NCBI RefSeq assembly: GCF_000019725.1
Contig: NC_010505.1
Location: 5,812,001 to 5,876,000 of the forward strand
Source of the DNA: Methylobacterium radiotolerans JCM 2831
GTDB lineage: Bacteria; Pseudomonadota; Alphaproteobacteria; Rhizobiales; Beijerinckiaceae
Direction of reading: 5' to 3'
DNA length: 64,000 nt
Below the pieces are notes generated by a model. It was given only the letters and a program-made list of their open reading frames with translations. It made no database searches and had not been told where the DNA came from. A program made the translations under genes and the position numbers. Of this stretch, positions 60,074 to 64,000 are shown one piece after another. Position 1 is the first letter of the stretch; each line of letters starts with the position of its first letter.

Positions 60074-61321
60074 ATGGCGGCCTGCGGCCTCGATTTCGGC
60101 ACGTCGAACACCACCCTCGGGCATGACGGCCCGGACGGTCCGACGCTGCTGCCCCTGGAGGGCGCGCACCGGACGATCCCGAGCGCGATCTTCTTCGAGC
60201 TCGGCCGGGAGCCGATCATCGGCCGGGCCGCCACGGCGGCCTACGTCGAGGGCCGGTCCGGCCGGCTGATGCGGGGGTTGAAATCGGTCCTCGGCACGCC
60301 GCTCATGGAGGAGGCGACCCCGGTCGGGCGCCAGCGGCTGCGCCTGCGCGACGTCATCGCCCGCTACCTGACCGCCGTGAAGGCGCGGGCCGAGGCCGCC
60401 AGCGGCCAGAGCCTCGACAGCGTGGTCCACGGCCGCCCCGTCCACTTCGTCGACGGCGACCCGGAGGCGGACCGCCGCGCGGAGGACACGCTGCGCGACA
60501 TCGCCCGCGACGTCGGCTTCCGGGAGGTCTCGTTCCAGTACGAGCCGATCGCCGCGGCGCTCGACTACGAGCGGCAGGTCCGCGCGGAGGAGATCGCCCT
60601 CGTCGCCGATATCGGCGGCGGCACCTCGGATTTCTCGATCGTGCGCCTCGCGCCCGAGCGCCGGGGGCGGCCGGACCGCGCCGGCGACATCCTGGCCAAC
60701 GACGGCGTGCGGATCGGCGGCACCGATTTCGACCGCCAGCTCAGCCTCGGCACGGTGATGCCGCTCCTGGGCCTCGGAAGCCCGATGCGTCGCGGCGACC
60801 TCGCGGTGCCGAACGCCTACTATCACGATCTCGCTACGTGGTCGGCGATCAACCGCCTCTACAACCCGAAGACCCTGCGCGAGATCGACGAGGTCATCCG
60901 CGACGGCGCCCGGCCCGACCTGCTCGCGCGGCTGCGCGAGGCCGTGGAGGGCGAGCGCGGGCACGCCCTGGCCGGGGCGGTGGAGGGCGCCAAGATCGCG
61001 GCCTCCGAGCGGGACGCGACCGTGCTCGATCTCGGCCTCCTGGAGCCGGGGCTCGCGGTGCCGGTGGATCGCGCGACCCTGTCCGCCCAGACCGGCGACC
61101 TCGCCCGCGCCGTCGCGGCGCGGATCGCGCGCTGCCTCGCGCAGGCGGAACTGACGGCCGACCGGGTCGACGCCCTGTTCCTCACCGGCGGTTCCACCGG
61201 CCTGCCGCACCTGCGCGCCGCGCTGACGGCCGCGCTGCCCGCCGCCCGGGTGGTGGAGGGCGACACGTTCGGCTCGGTCGGGCTGGGCCTGACCATCGAG
61301 GCGGTCCGGCGCGGGGCCTGA
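60074..61321 (+). CDS. yegD: Hsp70-family protein (YegD-like)
   Basis: This 415-aa protein contains the Hsp70/actin nucleotide-binding fold only: phosphate 1 CGLDFGTSNTTLG, phosphate 2 LVADIGGGTSDFSIVRL, connect and adenosine segments (ALFLTGGSTGLPHLRAAL). There is no substrate-binding domain. The FGTSNT start and length fit YegD, a stand-alone Hsp70 relative of unknown client. It is divergent from the HerA-like gene (245-bp gap, nothing recognised there) and precedes the MBOAT gene. Confidence 0.87.
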   Translation: MAACGLDFGTSNTTLGHDGPDGPTLLPLEGAHRTIPSAIFFELGREPIIGRAATAAYVEGRSGRLMRGLKSVLGTPLMEEATPVGRQRLRLRDVIARYLTAVKARAEAASGQSLDSVVHGRPVHFVDGDPEADRRAEDTLRDIARDVGFREVSFQYEPIAAALDYERQVRAEEIALVADIGGGTSDFSIVRLAPERRGRPDRAGDILANDGVRIGGTDFDRQLSLGTVMPLLGLGSPMRRGDLAVPNAYYHDLATWSAINRLYNPKTLREIDEVIRDGARPDLLARLREAVEGERGHALAGAVEGAKIAASERDATVLDLGLLEPGLAVPVDRATLSAQTGDLARAVAARIARCLAQAELTADRVDALFLTGGSTGLPHLRAALTAALPAARVVEGDTFGSVGLGLTIEAVRRGA

Positions 61322-61509
61322 GCCCGCCGCCAGTCGGGCGTTCCCGCGCCCGCTTCGTCGCGGGCGCCGCGGAGCCCTCCGGGGCCGCCGCGGAAGCGCC
61401 CCGCACGCCGAGCGCCGATTGACGGGCCGGCCCCGATCCCCGACAAGGCCGTCCCTCCCGCTCGGAGACTACGGCGGCCCATCCGGGCTCCTCCGCGCCG
61501 CCCCGCCCG

Positions 61510-62883
61510 ATGCTGTTCAACTCCTTCGTCTTCCTCCTCGCCTTCCTGCCGACCGCGCTGATCCTGCACGGGCTGGTGGCGCGCGCCGCGCCCGCGTGGC
61601 GGTTGCCGCTCCTCGTCGCCCTGTCCTTCGTGTTCTACGGCTGGTGGGACATCCGGTTCGTGCCGCTGCTGGCCGGGTCGATCCTCGCGAACTGGTGCGT
61701 GGCCCGGGCCTATCGCCTCTGGCCGGGCCGCTGGCTGATCCCGGCGGCGATCGCCGCCAACCTCGCGCTGCTCGGCGTGTTCAAGTACCTCGACTTCGCG
61801 GCCGACCTCGCCAACCTGATCCCCGGCCTGGAAGCGCAGCGCCTCGGCCTCGCCCTGCCGCTCGGCATCTCGTTCTTCACCTTCCACCACATCATGTATC
61901 TCGCCGACCTGCGGGCCGGCCGGGCGCCGGGCTTCGGGCTCGTGAAATACGCCCTCTACATCGCCTTCTTCCCGCAGGTTCTCGCCGGCCCGCTCGTGCG
62001 CTGGAGCGAGATCATGCACCAGTTCGACGAGTCGCCCTACGCGCGGCCCGACGCCGCCGAGCGCTTCGCCCGCGGGCTGATGCTGCTCACCGTCGGCCTC
62101 GCCAAGAAGGTGTTCCTCGGCGACCCGCTCGCCGAGTACGTGAACCCGGTGTTCCAGGCCGCCGCCGCCGGCAAGGCCGTTACGGTGGTGGAGGCGTGGC
62201 AGGCGACGCTCGGCTTCACCTTCCAGATCTACTTCGACTTCTCCGGCTACACCGACATGGCGCTGGGCATCGCGCTGCTGTTCGGCCTCGTCCTGCCGCA
62301 GAACTTCGACGTGCCGTACCGCGCCACCTCCCTGCGCGACTTCTGGCGGCGCTGGCACATGACCCTGTCGCGCTTCCTGCGCGACTACCTGTACGTCCCG
62401 ATGGGCGGTAACCGCCGCGGGCTGCCGCGGCAGGTCGGGGCGCTCGTCGCCACGATGACGCTCGGCGGCCTCTGGCACGGGGCGGGCCTGACCTTCCTCG
62501 CCTGGGGCGCGCTCCACGGGATCGGCCTCGGCGCCGGGGTCCTGGCGCGCCGTGCCCGGATCGCGGTGCCCGCGCCCCTCGGCTGGGCGCTGACCAGCCT
62601 GTTCGTCGTGCTGACCTGGGTGCTGTTCCGGGCGACGAGCTTCGAGGCGGCCCTCGTGATCTTCAAGGGGCTGTTCGGGCTGGCGCCCAGGGGCTCCGGC
62701 TTCAAGTGGCGCACCATCGCCATCGCCGCCCTGGTCGCGACGGTGGGGCCCACCGCGTGGAACGCGGTGCATCGCCTGCCGCCCCGGCGGCTCCTCGCCT
62801 TCGGCTTCGCGCTGCTGTTCGTGCTCGTCCTGCTCAAGATCGGCGACGATGCGAACTACGAGTTCATCTACTTCCAGTTCTGA
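61510..62883 (+). CDS. MBOAT-family O-acyltransferase (AlgI-like)
   Basis: This 457-aa polytopic membrane protein has LFNSFVFLLAFLPTALI at the N-terminus and GISFFTFHHIMYLADLRAG, then FFPQVLAGPLVRWSEI, ATLGFTFQIYFDFSGYTDMALGIALLFG and the MBOAT active-site region FWRRWHMTLSRFLRDYLYVPMGGNRRG with TLGGLWHGAGLTFLAWGALHG (putative catalytic His). It should transfer acyl groups across the membrane to a polymer. It is 2 bp before an AlgX/AlgJ-like gene, forming an O-acetylation pair. The target polysaccharide is unknown. Confidence 0.92.
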   Translation: MLFNSFVFLLAFLPTALILHGLVARAAPAWRLPLLVALSFVFYGWWDIRFVPLLAGSILANWCVARAYRLWPGRWLIPAAIAANLALLGVFKYLDFAADLANLIPGLEAQRLGLALPLGISFFTFHHIMYLADLRAGRAPGFGLVKYALYIAFFPQVLAGPLVRWSEIMHQFDESPYARPDAAERFARGLMLLTVGLAKKVFLGDPLAEYVNPVFQAAAAGKAVTVVEAWQATLGFTFQIYFDFSGYTDMALGIALLFGLVLPQNFDVPYRATSLRDFWRRWHMTLSRFLRDYLYVPMGGNRRGLPRQVGALVATMTLGGLWHGAGLTFLAWGALHGIGLGAGVLARRARIAVPAPLGWALTSLFVVLTWVLFRATSFEAALVIFKGLFGLAPRGSGFKWRTIAIAALVATVGPTAWNAVHRLPPRRLLAFGFALLFVLVLLKIGDDANYEFIYFQF

Positions 62884-62885
62884 GG

Positions 62886-63893
62886 ATGGCGCCCGCACCC
62901 CCCACGACCGATCGAGACTGGCGCGGCTTCGCCCGCACCCTGTTCCTGTCGATGGTCGCCCTGTTCGCGGGCTACGTGGCGCTCGCCGTGCTGATCGATC
63001 CCTACGATACCGGCCGCTCGACGCTGCTGTCCCGGGGCGCGGTGCGGCCGCAGGGACCCCGCACCGCCTCGGCCGTCCGCGGCCGCGACCCGGCCTACGC
63101 GGGCGTGGTGATCGGCAACTCGCACATCCAGCTCATCGAGCCGGCGGCCCTGACGCGGCTCACCGGCATCCCCTTCCTCCAGCTCTCCGTGCCGGCCACC
63201 GGCCCTTCCGAGCAGTTCGCCCTGCTCGGCTGGTACCTGCAGCACCATGCCCGCCCCGCCGCGATCGTGCTCTCGGCCGACGCGTTCTGGTGCGCCGACG
63301 ACCCCGCCTTCCCGAGCGAGCACGGCTTTCCCTACTGGCTCGTCGGTGACTGGCCCGCCTACCTGCGGGGGCTGATCCGCTTCTCGGCCGCCCAGGAGAC
63401 GGTCAACCGCCTCGGCTGGCTCCTGAACCCGCGCCGCAAGACCGCCGCGGCCGACGGCTGGTGGGACTACGAGCGCAACTACCTGAGCCAGGGCTTCGGC
63501 GTCGATCCCGCCAAGAAGGCGGCCCTGGAGAAGCCGGTCGGGCCCGAGCCGGAGGCGCATCACGGCGGCCCGTTCCCGATCGCGGCGCGCCTGCGCGCCG
63601 AGCTGACCCGGATCCCGGCGGGGACCCCGGTCGTGGTGGTCTTCCCGCCGGTCTACGCCCGCGGCGAGCCGCCGCCCGGCAGCCCCCGGGCGCGGGCCGA
63701 GGCGACCTGCCGGGCCGAGGTGCGCGCCGTGCTGGCGACTCACGCCCTGAGCACGGTGGTCGACTGGCGCGACGGCCGTCCCGCGGCGGCCGATCCCGAC
63801 CAGTTCTTCGACCAGACCCACTACAGGCTGCCGATCGCCCGAAGTCTGACAACCGAGATCGCCGAGGCGATCGTACGGTTGCAGACCAGATGA
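62886..63893 (+). CDS. Membrane-anchored SGNH-type (AlgX/AlgJ-like) O-acetyltransferase partner
   Basis: This 335-aa protein has one N-terminal membrane helix (residues about 13-40, FARTLFLSMVALFAGYVALAVLID) and a periplasmic domain. It carries VVIGNSHIQLIEP (with the SGNH-type Ser in GNSH), a middle LLGWYLQHHARPAAIVLSADAFWCAD and a C-terminal DPDQFFDQTHYRLPIARSLTTEI (Asp and His). This resembles AlgX/AlgJ family hydrolase-like acetyltransferases that accept acetyl groups from an MBOAT partner. The ATG at 62886 lies 2 bp after the MBOAT stop. The stop is followed by about 100 bp at the window edge with no gene. Confidence 0.85.
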   Translation: MAPAPPTTDRDWRGFARTLFLSMVALFAGYVALAVLIDPYDTGRSTLLSRGAVRPQGPRTASAVRGRDPAYAGVVIGNSHIQLIEPAALTRLTGIPFLQLSVPATGPSEQFALLGWYLQHHARPAAIVLSADAFWCADDPAFPSEHGFPYWLVGDWPAYLRGLIRFSAAQETVNRLGWLLNPRRKTAAADGWWDYERNYLSQGFGVDPAKKAALEKPVGPEPEAHHGGPFPIAARLRAELTRIPAGTPVVVVFPPVYARGEPPPGSPRARAEATCRAEVRAVLATHALSTVVDWRDGRPAAADPDQFFDQTHYRLPIARSLTTEIAEAIVRLQTR

Positions 63894-64000
63894 CAGCGTA
63901 AAACATCTGTACCGTGGCCTGTTTGCCGCACGCGGCGATGCAGTGACAGCCAGTTACAGCCCCTGCATCCGTGTGCGTTGTGGCGCTGAGGCACCTCGAC
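63894..64000. other. Window-end non-coding region
   Basis: This 107-bp region after the acetyltransferase gene shows no gene or clear signal. A short direct repeat of TGACAGC is seen (63892 and 63944 area). Confidence 0.4.

Overview
This 64 kb window is a high-GC alphaproteobacterial chromosome segment, most likely from Methylobacterium/Methylorubrum or a close relative. The basis is recognition, not a database search. The signs are alphaproteobacterial FliX and flagellar genes, a methylotroph-type acetamidase/formamidase (FmdA/FmdB) operon, Pls/PosA-type NRPS-like and Porin_2-type proteins, and intergenic palindromes of a type I associate with this genus. I see no rRNA, tRNA, CRISPR array, integrase or transposase. 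Gene density and codon use look like ordinary core chromosome.

Layout. 1-5.2 kb: a 5'-truncated hydroxypyruvate reductase, a LysR regulator divergent from a short-chain dehydrogenase, a membrane-anchored di-heme cytochrome, and a second dehydrogenase. 5.2-15 kb: a ten-gene minus-strand nitrogen operon, transcribed as urtA-B-C-D-E (urea/short-amide ABC transporter), an alpha/beta hydrolase of the homoserine-acetyltransferase type, fmdA, fmdB, amiE and a ClpP-like protease. 15-19.5 kb: divergent from it, an NCS1-permease-fused hybrid histidine kinase overlapping a LuxR-type response regulator. The shared intergenic region carries an inverted repeat and a sigma54-like element. 19.6-26 kb: small unknown genes, a DUF488 protein, a GH25 lysozyme lipoprotein, a Crp-family regulator, and a four-gene operon (VOC protein plus FecBCD-like metal/siderophore ABC transporter). 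26-36 kb: a DnaJ-type co-chaperone, fabI, an AAA ATPase, polyphosphate kinase 2, a histidine phosphatase and a 1356-aa Pls/PosA-like NRPS. 35.7-49 kb: a diguanylate cyclase, a PAS-PAS chemoreceptor, slyX, gabD, a class II amidotransferase, a receiver protein, rpsU, threonine aldolase, a DUF1800/DUF1501 pair and prfC. 48.7-58.3 kb: a CheY-like receiver with a BLUF photoreceptor, then flgE-flgK-flgL, two small proteins, flgN-flgJ-flgI and fliX. 58-64 kb: a HerA-like ATPase, a YegD-like Hsp70, and an MBOAT/AlgX-like O-acetylation pair.

How it fits together. The nitrogen block appears to be one regulated unit: import of urea or small amides, hydrolysis by two unrelated amidases (FmdA, AmiE), and a divergent sensor whose input module is itself a transporter fold. 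The flagellar block has two convincing sigma54 promoters, at flgE and flgI. Each has a CGGCA/TGCCG-type palindrome about 80-95 bp upstream, as expected for an NtrC-type activator such as FlbD, and fliX (an FlbD partner in Caulobacter) lies beside one of them. The best candidates for something little described are the transporter-fused kinase with its cysteine-rich linker, the ClpP-like protein ending the amide operon, and the BLUF-receiver pair at the flagellar locus.
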